Part shown: positions 36,262-51,200 of the stretch, in pieces
How the letters are laid out: every line of letters begins with the position of its first letter
Numbering within the stretch: position 1 is the first letter of the stretch
Origin: Hofstenia miamia
Taxonomy: Eukaryota > Xenacoelomorpha > Acoela
Direction of reading: 5' to 3'
DNA length: 64,000 bases
Assembly: GCA_004352715.1 (NCBI GenBank)
Contig: SCFE01000067.1
Span: 1,206,348 to 1,270,347 of the forward strand
Made by a program: the position numbers and the translations under genes
Notes under the pieces: generated by a model
What the model saw: only the letters and a program-made list of their open reading frames with translations
The model's database searches: none
Told to the model about the DNA's origin: nothing

Positions 36262-39200
36262 AATTTTTTAAAGTTCTGGTTTACTGCAATCCCATTTGCT
36301 ATATCAACTTCAATAAAATAGCAAATGTTTTTGTTTTTCTTTGTCATTGTTGTACCATCATTCTTTTATTCGATTTCTCGAAATTTCACGTTTCCACGTT
36401 TTTAGTTTATTGAAAAAAAGTTTGCTCTAAAATGCAAATTATGAAACCTCAGTTGCACTACAACAAGTCGCTAACATCAACTATTCTTTGAAAAATCATT
36501 TTTATTGACTGAATTACTTTCTAAAAACATTTATAACCTAGAGATGCTTGCATACGTATGTATTTAACATTAATATTCTTGAATGAGATATATATCCATA
36601 GTAGAACCTTGTTGTGATCCTTGCAAATTTAGGTTTCTTTACCGTCCTTTCGTGAAGGTAATGGAAGCGGTTGTAGTTGGAATGACAAGTATGGCAGTAT
36701 GCTATCTTCTTATTTATATCTGTGATGACTGTAAGCCAGTAGGAACTAGCGAAATTACCAACAACGAAGGACTACAGGTAGCCTTTTTCTTACTTTTCTT
36801 ATTAATCTCGTGATAGATGTTTTGCAATGATGGGGAATACAACGCTATGTCTATACTTACATTCGTCACTCCTGAAAAGGCCGTCAAATCATTGTTTCAT
36901 GCAGACGAAGGTAGGGGATTCTGAAAACAAAATGCATACGTTATTTTACCTTCACAAATGTAAACATTTTCTTCCAATTGCAATTGCGTGTTCTACAGAT
37001 AAATTCCTTAAAGCTTTTATACTGCTGTTGTCCTTCCAGTTTTGGGGAAATGTCCAAATCCTTCTCTATTCATAAGTCTAACAAACGTTGATTACGAAAT
37101 CATGGCCCTCATATTTAAGTTATTGATAACGAAGTTTAAGTTTTGATTATGGATGTTTTAGTTTTTTTGAGATTTACAATTCCGTGCTTAGTATGTATAT
37201 TTAATCGGAACGGTTTGCATGCTTTTGCTATGCCTTTATATTAAATATGCTATGTTCTCTTTTTCAAAGTCATCAACAGTAAGTTTTTAACAGGTACATT
37301 TGACGCAAAGACGTTGTTAATGCTTACGGTAGCATACTGGTCACTGGCTTGTTGGACATATGGAGTAAGTGTGCCTAGTGGTTTATTTGTTCCCTCTTTA
37401 TTAACTGGTGCTGCATGGGGTCGACTTTTTGGAATCACATTGCAGATGCTCATTGGAGGTCCTGTAAGTATCCATTATATTAGGCTTTCATGGAAAAATT
37501 CTTCTTACAAAAACTCTTTTAACGTTGTGGAATGCAAATTGATCTCACGCCAATGTAATTTTTCGCTAAATTTGATTGATCAACTTCCCTATTATATTTC
37601 TTATGCAAAATCATTCATTCCTAATTAAGGTAGCTAGTGAGTGTTACAATCGATTTTGCCCAAAAAACTTCTATAACTGTAGAAATAAAAAGGAAACTTC
37701 TGAGAGGACTCAGGAAAAACAAGACAGATGTGAATGAGACCGAAAAGAGCCATATTTATGCAACACGGGACTAGACATAAATGTGAGAGAGAAAAAAACA
37801 AGTTGTGCGTTTTCTCGAATATCAATTTATTGCATGGTTTTTGGTAGGAAATCGACTGTAGTTTTGTTAGTGTTGTTTCAATCCACTTGAGATTTTAAGC
37901 AGAGCAACACTAATTTGTGTAGAGTGTTCTAAACCAAATACAAATAGTTTTACTGTCAGAAGTATATGTTACTATGTCATGAATATTTAGTTAGGTAATA
38001 TTTTCAATGACGTCATTATTTAAGCTTAATTAATTATGCAAAACTGACAATATATATATACATATTTTCGGTTTAGCACGCTTTACTATCTACCTTTTAT
38101 CTATATCTAAACAGTATTTTAGTTGTTATGGCCACCATAATTTGCATATTATAATTTTTCATCCATTTTTTGCATGTATTTTGTGGTGTCTATCTTCTGA
38201 TAGGCAGGTTGCATTAATAAAAAACTGCTTTTTAACGAAAATTCTGAAATCACTCGCTACCTACCTTAAAATGCATGAATGGCATATCTATACCGCATTC
38301 CACCTCTTACATAATTTTTAATGAAATGTCAAAAGAATATAAAGATTTCGTAACTTGAAAATTATTTTATGGTAATTTATTATTCAATTAGTTTAAAATG
38401 AAAATTCAAATTCATTTACACATTACGCTACTTTGACTAACAAATGCGACTGAATTGACCTGACTAATTCATATCTTGAAGTGAGGCGTGTTTATTTTCC
38501 TTGAAAACATCCCTAGTTAAACACACGGACAAACAATCGCTATCACACAGACAATTTAACAAACATTCACAAACGGCTTTAGATCGCTTACATTCAAAAT
38601 TGTTTACACAGAATTTATTCGTATTATGCTTGCAATCACATTATAATCAAATTACTTCATTATGTTTACCAAGGAACATATACTTTAGTGATGTGCATTT
38701 AAAACTTTTTAATGGCGTATTCACCCGTCAATAATACTTTCTTACCGGCACCCTAAACAACCCAGATATTTTTTACAATTTGTGATGGTTTCTATAATTT
38801 ATTTTATACATAACTCACTAAATAACACCATCTGTATGAATATAATTTACAAACAATATGGTGACACAAGGATTCGTTCTGAAAAGACTGATAAAAAATT
38901 GGACCTTTTATTTTACCACAGACATCGCAACGCTAGACACCTCTGTAATTGATGAACATTTTATCTATAAATTTGGTGACAAGAGCGCATTTCAAACTTA
39001 ATTTTTAGTTGTTGAAGACTACTTTTATTATGGTAAGCAAAAAAAGATTCTTTAAAAATTAGTTTTGTTCAGTTTATGTCTGTTTTTCTTCATGATATGT
39101 GTATTATTACATTCCATATCGCCGAAAATATAAAAGAAAGTAAGAGTCCACTGATTGTTTGTCTTCCAGGTAGAAAATTTCAACAGATTTTCTTCAAACA

Positions 39201-42200
39201 CTTCAACACCACTCTTCTAACGATTGTAGGTATGAAAAACAGAAGTCCTATAAATTTTATAATTATATGATTTTTACAAATTTTCTATTACCNTGTATGA
39301 ATATAATTTACAAACAATATGGTGACACAAGGATTCGTTCTGAAAAGACTGATAAAAAATTGGACCTTTTATTTTACCACAGACATCGCAACGCTAGACA
39401 CCTCTGTAATTGATGAACATTTTATCTATAAATTTGGTGACAAGAGCGCATTTCAAACTTAATTTTTAGTTGTTGAAGACTACTTTTATTATGGTAAGCA
39501 AAAAAAGATTCTTTAAAAATTAGTTTTGTTCAGTTTATGTCTGTTTTTCTTCATGATATGTGTATTATTACATTCCATATCGCCGAAAATATAAAAGAAA
39601 GTAAGAGTCCACTGATTGTTTGTCTTCCAGGTAGAAAATTTCAACAGATTTTCTTCAAACACTTCAACACCACTCTTCTAACGATTGTAGGTATGAAAAA
39701 CAGAAGTCCTATAAATTTTATAATTATATGATTTTTACAAATTTTCTATTACCTACGTATTATGGATTAGATAGCTATATTCATGCTCCTATAGAATACG
39801 TCTTTGTTGAAATTTAAAATATGGATGATGTCAACATAATTATAATAGAATGATAAGAGTTGAAATACGCATGATGTGAGTAATTGCATACCGACACTCG
39901 GCACATCACATACATTTCGCTCTGTTTACAGAAATCCACTTAAATACCTTAAAATTTGAGTATATTTCAAAGTTTCATGTTGGTTTTCTAGTTTGTACGG
40001 AATAACTTTCTTTTAATTTACTTGCATTTATGTTAATAAATATATAATAACATTGGTTTACATTTCGGTTAATTTTTTTTAGATTCGTTGGATTTTAGTT
40101 AATCTCGTTTTACAGTGTTTTTCGCTGTTTAAATAGTAATGCCTCTAATATGATTACAACTTGAAATTTCTTCTGCTTTGACATTTCTGTTAATTGACGT
40201 CAATAGATTTCAATTACTGATTGTTTAATGCAGTTTCTTGTCAAGCGAAATCTACATGAGGTCGTGTAATAATTTAGCGATTAATGGCATGTGCCTTTTA
40301 AAATTCCCAATGCAACATTTTACTTATTTGCCATCAAAGTTTCATAATCTTATTTACAAATTTCAACAAAGAAGCATGTTTAACTTTGGATATTCTTATC
40401 GGTTATGACATTGAAAGTAAGACTATCATGCTAATATCACGTTCAATTGTATGTACCCCAATACTTATAGAAACGTTACGCTACCTATTTTCTAACCGAT
40501 CAATTTAAGTTGTGTTTCACTTTGGTTGAAATTGTCATTAATGTACGAATGTATATAATGTGCATTTATCTTACAAGTAAGATGCTATTGGATCACATCG
40601 CCCTAATCCATTTAGTAATTGGAAGAATTCCATTTTAAATTACCATCACAGTTTGACATTCATTGCGAGGTTAACAAATATATTATAAGTGTAAATATGT
40701 GTTGCGTGTATTTCATAATGACAGGAAGTCATTCAACAAGTTTATTAAAATGATGTCCTATTTTTCTACTGAATTGTTTACGGAATTACAACTAACAAAG
40801 GGGTGTGATTTTTATAGTTTTTAAATTATGTATACTCCTTTAGGTATTAAAATTATTATTCTAATCGAAATTTGGTGTTTTAAAATGGCTGACCGAAAAC
40901 CAAAGATTTTTTCTTCATACACCATATTTTCTAAATCAGAAAATCCGAACACTTTCAACTGTCCATTCAAAACTCGAATACAATTTTTGCACGCAAACAC
41001 ATTTTTCAAAGCATATTTTAATGTGACATTAAGTTCTCAGATTTAACCAGTTATTTGATTCCGAGAAAAAATCGAACTGACCTTTCCATTTTGCAAAATA
41101 ACTATTTGAAAAACTGACCTATTCGAAAATTTACGTTATTAATATTCTTAAAAGCAAATTTTTTAGCGGCTTTTTTAATCGACATACATTACACAAAGGG
41201 TTAATTTACTGTGGCATTTCTTGAGTTGATTTTCTATTGTCAATAGTCAATTGACTCCAAAAATAATATTTAAATAAAATATTTGTCATAAGATACATTT
41301 ATGTTGCAAACTTTTGTATTTAGCATTTCCAACATTTATGCTTTTTAACATGTTTATCACCAGTCTTTATGCAAATTTACTTCATTCAAGTACTTTTTCA
41401 AAGTGTTATGTCTTGCATTTTTATTGCTATATACAATTAGTTAATAACGTTTTTTTCTCATAGTTGCAAATTGGGAATAAATTGACCAAATGAAGAGGAC
41501 GGTGCTGCTTTTGCACCTTTTTAAAATGTAATATTTTCACGACAACTTCTTTTTGCAATGGGTTGTTTCAATTTATCCAGATTCTTCTTTCGACAATTTT
41601 GCATATTATTTCGATCATTTTGTTTAGATGGGTTTTGAATGACTCATTGTTTGCTTTAATTTATTTGGGGATACTCTAGTTATAAAATTTGAGAATTCCA
41701 ATTCTATGAATTAACAATTAAAATATCTTTATTTCCATTCGCTATCTTTGCTCTACTTGTGTATTTTGGTAGGTGGTAAATATCGTTTTTTGTCTTGAAA
41801 TTTCATATTTTAGACGTCGTGGGCTGGTAGTGGCAAGTATGCGTTAATGGGTGCTGCAGCGAATTTGGGTGGTGTCGTCCGGATGACAATTAGTCTTACA
41901 GTTATTCTCATAGAAGCCACTGGTAATGTGTCATATGGTCTTCCATTGATGTTGGTTCTAATGACTGCTAAATGGGTTGGTGACTACTTCAATGAAGGTA
42001 TTTACGACTTACATATTCGGATGCAAAGTGTGCCTATACTACCTTGGGAGCCTCCGAAAATTGCCCATAAAGTTAGCAGCAGGTATATTATACTTAAAAT
42101 TTTTTCTAATTTTAATAATAATAAGATTTTGTGATAAGTCAGTTGTTATAAAATTAGGACAACTATCAAAGCTTATAAATATATTGGTTTCTTGTTTGTA

Positions 42201-45200
42201 TGTCTCCGAAGTGGAAGTAGAAAATGTTATCACCATCAGGAAGTGAACAAACGTCAATTTTATTCAAACAATTTGATTGTTGGTTGAATTGCAATTGTAT
42301 TGAGTAATTAATATATAGTTCGTTTTAAATTTTTGTTTGAAAAATAACTTAGGAGTGCTAGCTAAAACTAGTTTGGGATTGCATACAATTAAACGTTTTA
42401 CTGTCTTTATAGTAGTTAACATATATTTTCGTAGTATTGATTTTTTCTATTTCTTATCAAAAATTCATTAATCGCATATCAAATTGCAATTGTTAAATTT
42501 ACAATTGTTTCTTAACAATATCTTGAAGGCCAAGTCTTGATATAGTACTATTGATATACAAATTGAATAATTATTTCTTTGAACCGTCATTTACAATTAT
42601 TGCATTCATATTTAAAGAGCCATACTATTTAAAGAAATATTCAATTTGGATATTTCTTTGTTTTACGTGCTGGGCGGGGGAAGTCTGTCGCAGATGGCGT
42701 TTGACAAAATAATTTTTGTCTTTGCTCACTTCTCTGACATGACTTCATGTTATTCTCGCATTTAGACATATTGTAAAGTTACCTTTCAATATTTTGCCTC
42801 ATCTTACATTTCAGAAGTTGATTTTAAATGTATGGTTAAAGAAGTATTCAATTACTTTTGGAATTTTGTAGCCTATTACTAACTGAGGATTATTGAAGTT
42901 TTTCAGGCATTCAATATGTACCATTAATGTTTTAAACGTGTTTTTTTAAAATGCTTTTGTTTCAAATTCGTATAAAATTTTACGAAAAATTTGTAAAATA
43001 ATTTGCGGGATTCGTACTTTAATGACTAACTTTCTAGTGAATGCATGTAGCATTAATTGACTGAAAATTTCAAATCTATGCCATTCATTTGAAAAAAGTT
43101 TGGTAAAATTGACGTAACTACGTAACAATGGTAAGAGATCTGCGCGTGTTTTGAATCACATCATCGGCATTCTGCATGGAATTCCACATTCTTTTTACTT
43201 TGCTGGGAAGTTTGTCGTTTCTTATCGTCTTTGTGCCTATTTTATGTGCTGTGTGGGAATTCATTAATAACGCATGCTTTAAGAACTTATGTTGTCATAC
43301 GTCTATTAAGCTACAGACTGTACACAGATATAGAACAACTCAAGTAAAACAATCAGTTACCAACCGCGGTGATGTTGTTGAAATCTAATTCAAATATTGT
43401 TACACTCTAATTGAAATGTTGTTTTTTGCTATAACGTTATATTTCTCTGAATCTTGATAGTTGTAATTAAATGTATCTATTAAATTGAGTGATATTTTTA
43501 ATAAAAAAATTGTGAAAACTATCCCATTTCTAGGCTTCATGCATTTCACAATTGGCCATGTTTTATATTGTGATGGTTTTATATGAAAGCCTTTATAAAA
43601 TTTGTTCATAATGAGTTTATAATAGTTTTTTCAATTATTTTTTGCATTTGTTTCATTTTGATTTCGAACTGATTTTTATGGAGTTTTTATCAATAGTGTT
43701 GAAGCAGCCCTTCATTGATATTCGTAAGGGTTTGGATTACTATAAGCAATTTGCGACCTTGTTGGGTGGACGAAATTTTTAAAAAGCCAAGGTTTAACAT
43801 TGCTTTTTCCAGCAAATACCGACTGTTCAATATACATACGTAAAACCTACTATATTTCATAAATTTGATCGTATTTTAATCATGGAAAATTTTAAGATTG
43901 TTTTTCTGTAAACTATCTCTCCATTAGCTTTTTGAAATTTACGTCATTGTTGACGATTTTTGTCTGTTAAGTTGAACTTTTTAACATTTTTTTTTGTTTT
44001 TCACAAATTCAATTGTATAATTTCACGATATATTTAATTTACACTAAAGCCCATATTCAATTGCATAAAACTTGGGTTGGAATTTTAGACCAAGCGTTAG
44101 CTCCCTAGCTCGATTGTTTTCACTCTGACATGTATACTATCTTTTTTCATTTTTCGTGCCATTGCATTTTTAAGGCCGTCTTCCATTTTTTTTCATATTT
44201 GACCACAATTTTACGTTTGAAAGCATAATACTACACAACATAGAACTATTCTCAGCGTTAAAAATTTGGAAACAAATTGTAGAAATTACTCTTTGATTTT
44301 GGTCTTTGTCAATAAGGTATATATTCCATTATTCGCCTAGTAGATAAGGTGCACTGGGTACAGCTTTGGTTGCTATAAGTACCCGTTCAACAGAAATAAA
44401 ATCATGTGATCAGCTTTAGGCGTATTTTTCTTTTAACGAGTTGGCTGTTAACAGCCAAATATTTGCTGTTAATAGAAACGTTAGAAACTTTCAGGCTTGC
44501 ATGCAGTAATGGCCCACTAAAAATTGTTAAGTGTATTATTATATGCATGTACATGTACATATAGCATAAATGCTAAAAATATTTTTAAAAAATTTATTAC
44601 AAATTTTATTTAAAAATATGATGTTAATTTCCATTGAAAATCCTTCATATTTTGGCTGAAACGAGCAATGAGACTCCGCTTCTAAGTTTATGCTTGATTC
44701 TCATGCATGTCACTTTTAGTTATTTAGATAATGAATACATGTGACACTTGGCAGTAGTTGATAAAAAACGTTTTGCTTACAAGGGCTTCTGTGCTAAGGA
44801 AAGCGACATGCGCCTAGCAATGCTGCCTTTTAATCCAGATTTAACTAAATTGAACATATCAATGTAATTGCAATGTTATCTATATAGAACCATCTACATT
44901 AGTCATCCTCAAAGCCATAATATATATTATTAGTATTTGAAACATTTGTTTAACATCGTTTAGTTGAAAATTGGTAAACTGACATACTATTAGCTTTAAT
45001 TCAACGTGAAAACACATTTTACAGAACGTTGCCAATAATCAATTCGAAATACAAGTAAATAATTTTGTTCAGTATGGCAGGTAATCGCCTGCAATTTTTT
45101 GGATCTGTAGGTTTCAATTTCTTCATAAAGTAAAATTAATTTTGTATAATTTATTCAGCAATTGTGAGAGACGATGATAAATAAAGAACTTGACAAAACT

Positions 45201-48200
45201 TACTGATTTTATTTCATTTGTTTTAAAACACTGTCCGAAACAAAAAATCACGGCAATAGCAGTCATAAAAACAATTGAAATCTCTGTATTTATATATCCC
45301 CCTAAATTGACAAGAATTTGCGCATGATCTGCATTAAGTGATGCATTGGCGGTACATAACATACAGTATTAAAATTGTTTGCCCGATTTTTCATAGAAAG
45401 AACCTGTTCACATTAAAAATTCTTTGCAATGCAATTATTTATGAAAGAAAGACTCTATAGATGCCTTTGACTAAACTTTTAAGATTCTCTCATCATTATT
45501 CGAAGTGCAAATTTTATGTATATGTCAGTTTTTCAATTGACAGAATTAAAGATCGCTTTCGGACGCTATTATCGGAAAATAAATTCATTTTATCAGCAGT
45601 ATAAATTAGGTGTATATTTAGTTTTATAATTTCAAAAACACTAGAATTTTACACGCAATTGTTCCGAATTGCATTTATACATAATTATTCCGTTTCTGTA
45701 AAATTCTGAGTATAAATCATGGTTAATTCTGTTTTATTTAGAGAAGTGATGAATAAGCCTGTGAAGACATTGCGTGAGCGAGAAAATGTGGGTGTGATAT
45801 ATAACATGTTAGCAGATCCTTCATATAATCACAATGGATTCCCAGTAGTCTCTCAAAAGTCAAAGGTAGGCTTGCTGATTTATATTTCAATCTACATCTT
45901 ATCATTCGTTCTTGATATTAAAGTCCTCAATTTATTTTAATCCACTAAATTATTTCTTGAGGTTGTCCGCTTCTTTTTTATTCGTTATTTTTATGTATTC
46001 AACTAGTTCACCTGCAATGTAATAAATACACCTCATCAATAAAAATCTTAATCTATGGCTGCTGAGGTTTTTATGGAAGTCATGACAATTTTAATTTGTA
46101 AAAAGAGGCGAATTGCTTTACATTGCTTTTATAAACAATTATGGTGCATATCTTTTACACCAAAACTACATGAAAAATTGGTTAGAAGTCCACTCTTAAT
46201 CCGGCGATTTTTCTCTACATGGTTTGCAAATTTTGACATGCAATAAAGAACCTCAGCTGAAGTTTCGGAAGCAATATTACGAATGATGTATTTCCCTATT
46301 TGTTCTAGAATTTCCACAAACGAACGCCTTTGGGTACAATTAAAAATATTCAAGTTACGGTTTTGAAAACAAAGATAACCTCCGCCATCTTGTTAAATAT
46401 TCCCAGTTTTGGTTGGCAAAAAAGTAGTTGCGAAACAATAGACTGTAGTTGAAGTAGCATTGTGTACAACTCGTATTTGTTATTTTGTTAATCTTCCTGT
46501 ATCATTATCTTCATTGGAACTCAGCCAAACGCCGTGTTTATGTGCTTTGTTAATCCACAGTAACAAGAAAAACATTAAAACACTGTTTAAAAGTTGGAAG
46601 CTTCATTCCACCCTTATTCAACTATCCCAATATATCATAAAGTGAAATATTTTCATTGTTACATCAATTATATCAAATGTATTTTAACCATTATCAGTAC
46701 GTCTAATACTGCAACCTTTATAGTACTTGTGCCCACATTTGGTAGTCAATAAGAAATTTGCAATGTATTCATGTATAAATTTGGCAAATTGAATTTTTTG
46801 TCAAATTTCGGTGAAATTGACATATTGGTTTTCCACATCTGGAACAATATGAGCGACACTGTCAATTATGTTGTAAAAAAGTGGCCATCTGACTGTTTTT
46901 CTTCGAATGCTGAATTCTAAGTTTTCATCACATCGGTCTACCCCTCCTTTTGTTTTATTATAATCTAAGATTATGACATGTTTGATTTTTTTTGTAAGGC
47001 CTCTTGTTATATGCTATCACCTGAGGAGAATAACAGATTTGTTTTGCTTTGTTTGGTATGCAACACTAGTTATCATATTTGTGCAAGGCCATACTAAGTA
47101 TCGCAGTGTATTTGCGTGATCGTTGATCAAACAAAAAGAGACTGCCCGTAACACGATAGTTGGAATTGTATTAAGAAGCATCAACTGTTTGACTGATAAA
47201 TCAACTGCCAGTTTGTTGCTGGTAAAGAAATTCTCTGTAAATTTGTCAGCTTTTCTCCTTTGCTGTCGTGTGTTTACATTATTAAATCTTACTGCTCGCA
47301 AGAAAAAATTGAAACTATTTAAAGATATTGTTGCCTTGTAAAACGGTTTACTATCGCCCATTTTCCATAATTTATCGATTTAAGTAAAATTATCTCTGTC
47401 ACTCTCAGCACGTATAGTAATTGAATGGTTTCCAGAATATTGTTCCATGTTGAAAGGTTGGCAAAAATTGTACCTTTTTCAAATGAAATTTTTCGTTGCA
47501 AATGTGTTACCTTTCAATTTGTGATCCACACTTAGGAATAACCGAAACAAATATACTTCTGCTGTATGAGTGAAAGTGTTCTTGATACGTCTTTAAGAAT
47601 ATTCCGTCACCAAATTCGCGGAGGAAGCTCATTTTGTGTGAAAGTAATTCCATTTGCACTGTAAGTTTGATTATGTTCACTGTCCGAATTACTACTCTCA
47701 TGCTTCATCTTATCACCACACTTTCTGTATCACTGTCGTCGCTTTCAATGCTTTCTTCAGCAATCGAAATATCATCATCATCAGTAACAGTGTTATCTAC
47801 CGCGTCATCTGGAACAGACTCAACAGTAGATTCATTGTCTTAATCACTATAAGAATCACTTTGTCCTTGTGTCTCACTTTCCATAAAAATTCTATGTGTA
47901 CGTTGGTCTAGATTTGTAGCATACGCATTCAGATAACAAAGGCATCTTGAACTCATACAAACCTCAAACAGAAGTTAATAAATATAAACCACGTAATTTA
48001 ATTGAAATAGAATAAATATTAGAGGCTACAAATTGTGGGTCACAAGTACGTCCAAGATGCTGGGTCATTTAAACAATGTGTTAGGTGAAGTGAATGTAAG
48101 AAACTAATTTTAGTGTTTACATACCAATTTTCTTTGTATGTTGCTATAGTTTGAAAAATTCTCATTTTCGAAAAAACCCATATTGCAGTTATTTTAGTGC

Positions 48201-51200
48201 ATATATTTTTCAAGCATTAAATTTTTAACAACCCAGTGACGTTTTTAAAACAACAATTTGTAAGGATGGCAAAATTATAACAAATATTATAATAGAAAAT
48301 TATAAATACGAGTTATTTGTCGAAGAATTACTAAAGTTCGGTGCCAAAATAGTGTCGAATTAATGTCCATTTGGTATTACAATACTGGAAAAAAGAATTC
48401 GGCCACCCATGATTTGTCATAAATATTTCTAAAAAATTGACGCCAATAATGTCGTAGTTATTTTTAACTAGAATTGGGGTTGCAGAAAGAGGAATTCATC
48501 AATGTTTACTTTAAATCTCAAGGAGAAATGCTACAATGCTTGTAGTTATCTAATCTTTTCTTGGAAAAATGTATTCGGCCACTTCAAACCAAATCAGAGA
48601 ATCTGTAAAATATTTCATTGTTTGAGCTTTTTTCAGTCTATTTATATTGAAAATGTCTAATAACAGTCTTTTTTCTCTGTATATGATGCATGGTTACGTA
48701 CCTCTTGTCATCCGCAAGTTAATTATCTCCAAACATTTGGAAGGGAAGAGTCAACGTAATATAGCCCGACTTGTAGAACGACCTCTAAGCACTGTCGGGG
48801 ATATCATCAGACGTTTCACTTTTGAAAATATCATTGCCCCAAGCCAAAGTTCGAAAGACCAAAGAAGACCTCCAAAACCTCCTCTCTATCAGCTCTTCTG
48901 TGCCCTTCAAAGTGAAAGTTTGTTCACATCACTGGTAGTCTTGTAAGCTCTTAATATGCTCGGATTCTAGAAAAGGAACTCTTGCCACTCCTTACAAGTG
49001 AACATTATATCAGCAGGATGGTGCTCCATGTCATACCTCAAAAGAAATTACAAATTTCCTCCACAATAAATGGGTTTGCTATCCTTGCTGAATGGCGTGG
49101 CCAATCTCCAGACCTTAACATTATAGAAAATATGTGGAAAGAGGTCAAATATCGAATTGGACAGCATACTCTCACACAGAAGACGAGCTGGGGAGTGCAA
49201 TAAAGAAAAATTTTATGCAATTCCCAACAGCTTTATTGAAAGACTTTTTGCTTCAACCCCTGATCGCCTTGAAGCTGTTATCCGCTCAAAGAGACACCTT
49301 GCAAAATATTAGAAGACAATTTTGTTGCTAAGTGCTTGTATTGTATCAATTATAAATTTATGTATCTTATTTTAAATTTACTTTATTCGGATTTGTTCAT
49401 TTTTTTAAATTTTTTGAAGTGGCCGAATGCATTTTCTAATTTTGATTTAAAAATTATTAGCCCATTGTTATTCTACATATTTTATGGTATTAGACATACT
49501 GATTTTACTTTCTTAATCGAAATAACACTTAGTTATACTCTTAAACACAGTCTATCCAATGAATGTTTAATATTTATTCAAAATATCAAGGTTGTCGAAT
49601 ACATATTTCCAGTACTGTATATTCATTTTTGAAAGTTTTTTAAGCATCAATATTTTGAAATAATATAATTATGAAGCATTCTTAAATCGCTTATTTTCTG
49701 TGTAGTAAGTTATTTTTTAACATTTTGTCTCAATGTTTGCCATCTAGGGTGTCTGATAGTTCATTTAAACGTGGCTAATTAAAATGCTTAATTCATTGTA
49801 GAACCAACTTATTTTTATAAATAAGCAGTGAGAAATCAATTAGCAAGCTGCTACACGAAGGGCTTGCCGCTATTTGACCCTTTGAAATACAACATTGTTT
49901 TATTTCGTGGTTTATCCCCGAGAACGCAATTATCTTGTTCGGGAACAGATGATACACGAAGGGCATTTAACTTAAGTGTTTTGCTGTAGTGCAAAAGACT
50001 ATCGTGTAACATCCGCTTTAATGAATTTAACACTAGAACATCCAAGGTGGGTCATTTGACCCATTCACCTTTATTCGGCTCCATTATTTCTAAAGTACTG
50101 CATACAAAATTATGAAACTTTGTGACTTTTCATATTTTTGGATGATGAACAAAAATGTACTAATCCAGTAATTATCGATTTCTTCTTATAGACGTTATGA
50201 TCAGATATCACTTTAACAGCCAGAGCGGGTCAATTGACCCTATATATTTTGTAGTATTTATAAACATGATAAATATAGCAACATCAACTTTTTATGATAG
50301 AATTTTAAACTACTTACAATAATTCATAGTGTAACAAAATCAAAATTTATTTCAATTCTTAACTAGTTTAGCAAATAAAAATTCAATAACTCAACATGTA
50401 GGACAACAGTGTAATCTTGTTGATTGTTTGCATTTACTGCAGATTTTAGCCATACAGTTCCCACACGTGGGTTTGTTACAGGCTATACAGAGAGTAGAAG
50501 TCTTATTCCTTTTACAGTGACTGCGTACTTCACAACGAATACGTTTATTCAAAGAATGTGATTGTGCGTTAGTGATATCCTTCTCTGACCTCTTTTTTCG
50601 AAGCTTGTCAGTAAGTTCCCGAGACAACTGTAGCAAAAATTCCCGGCGGGAAATTTTACATCCAGAGACTTTTTTGTAAAGAATCCATGAATTTATTCCA
50701 CTTATATCAAGAATATTATAAAAAGCTGCTAGTGGCCATCTCCTGCAACCAGCCTTAGTTGTCATTTGCCTGCACATCGAGTCCATCACGTCGACACCGC
50801 ATTTGTTTTTGTTATAGTATATAATAGATTCAGGTTTCTTTTTTCCAGATGTTTCACATTGTAAACCTTTATGGAGAGTAGAGAGCACATGCACCACTTT
50901 ATTCAGCTTTGCTTGATATTTCACTAATTGAATCGAGTCACACTGATATGTAATTGAATCATAGAGTTTCATTTTATTAGTTTTAGGCACTTCCCTCCGG
51001 TTCTGCCGAACTGTACCTACAATCGAAATTTGTTTATCCAATAATTTTTGAGCGAGATCCTTACAAGTGAAAAAATTGTCACATGTTACATTATATCCTT
51101 TTCCAAAGTAGGGTTGCATTAATTTCATAACCACGTGTGTACCTAAGCTAGTTTGCCTAGTATCGTCACGCCCAACATATGGTATAATATTGATACAGTA

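Noticed and set aside
39076-39731. Two identical 64-codon frames that look like a tandem gene pair
   Set aside because: The duplication is explained by an unmerged contig overlap around the single N at 39293, and the frame has no recognisable motif.
42946-43609. Short open frames on both strands in CLCN7 intron 13
   Set aside because: They are under 76 codons, mutually overlapping and without motifs; exons 13 and 14 join in phase without them.
49851-50045. 64-codon - strand frame next to the piggyBac left end
   Set aside because: It crosses the transposon boundary, so it cannot be an ancestral gene; no motif was recognised. A short ACACGAAGGGC repeat there has no clear meaning.
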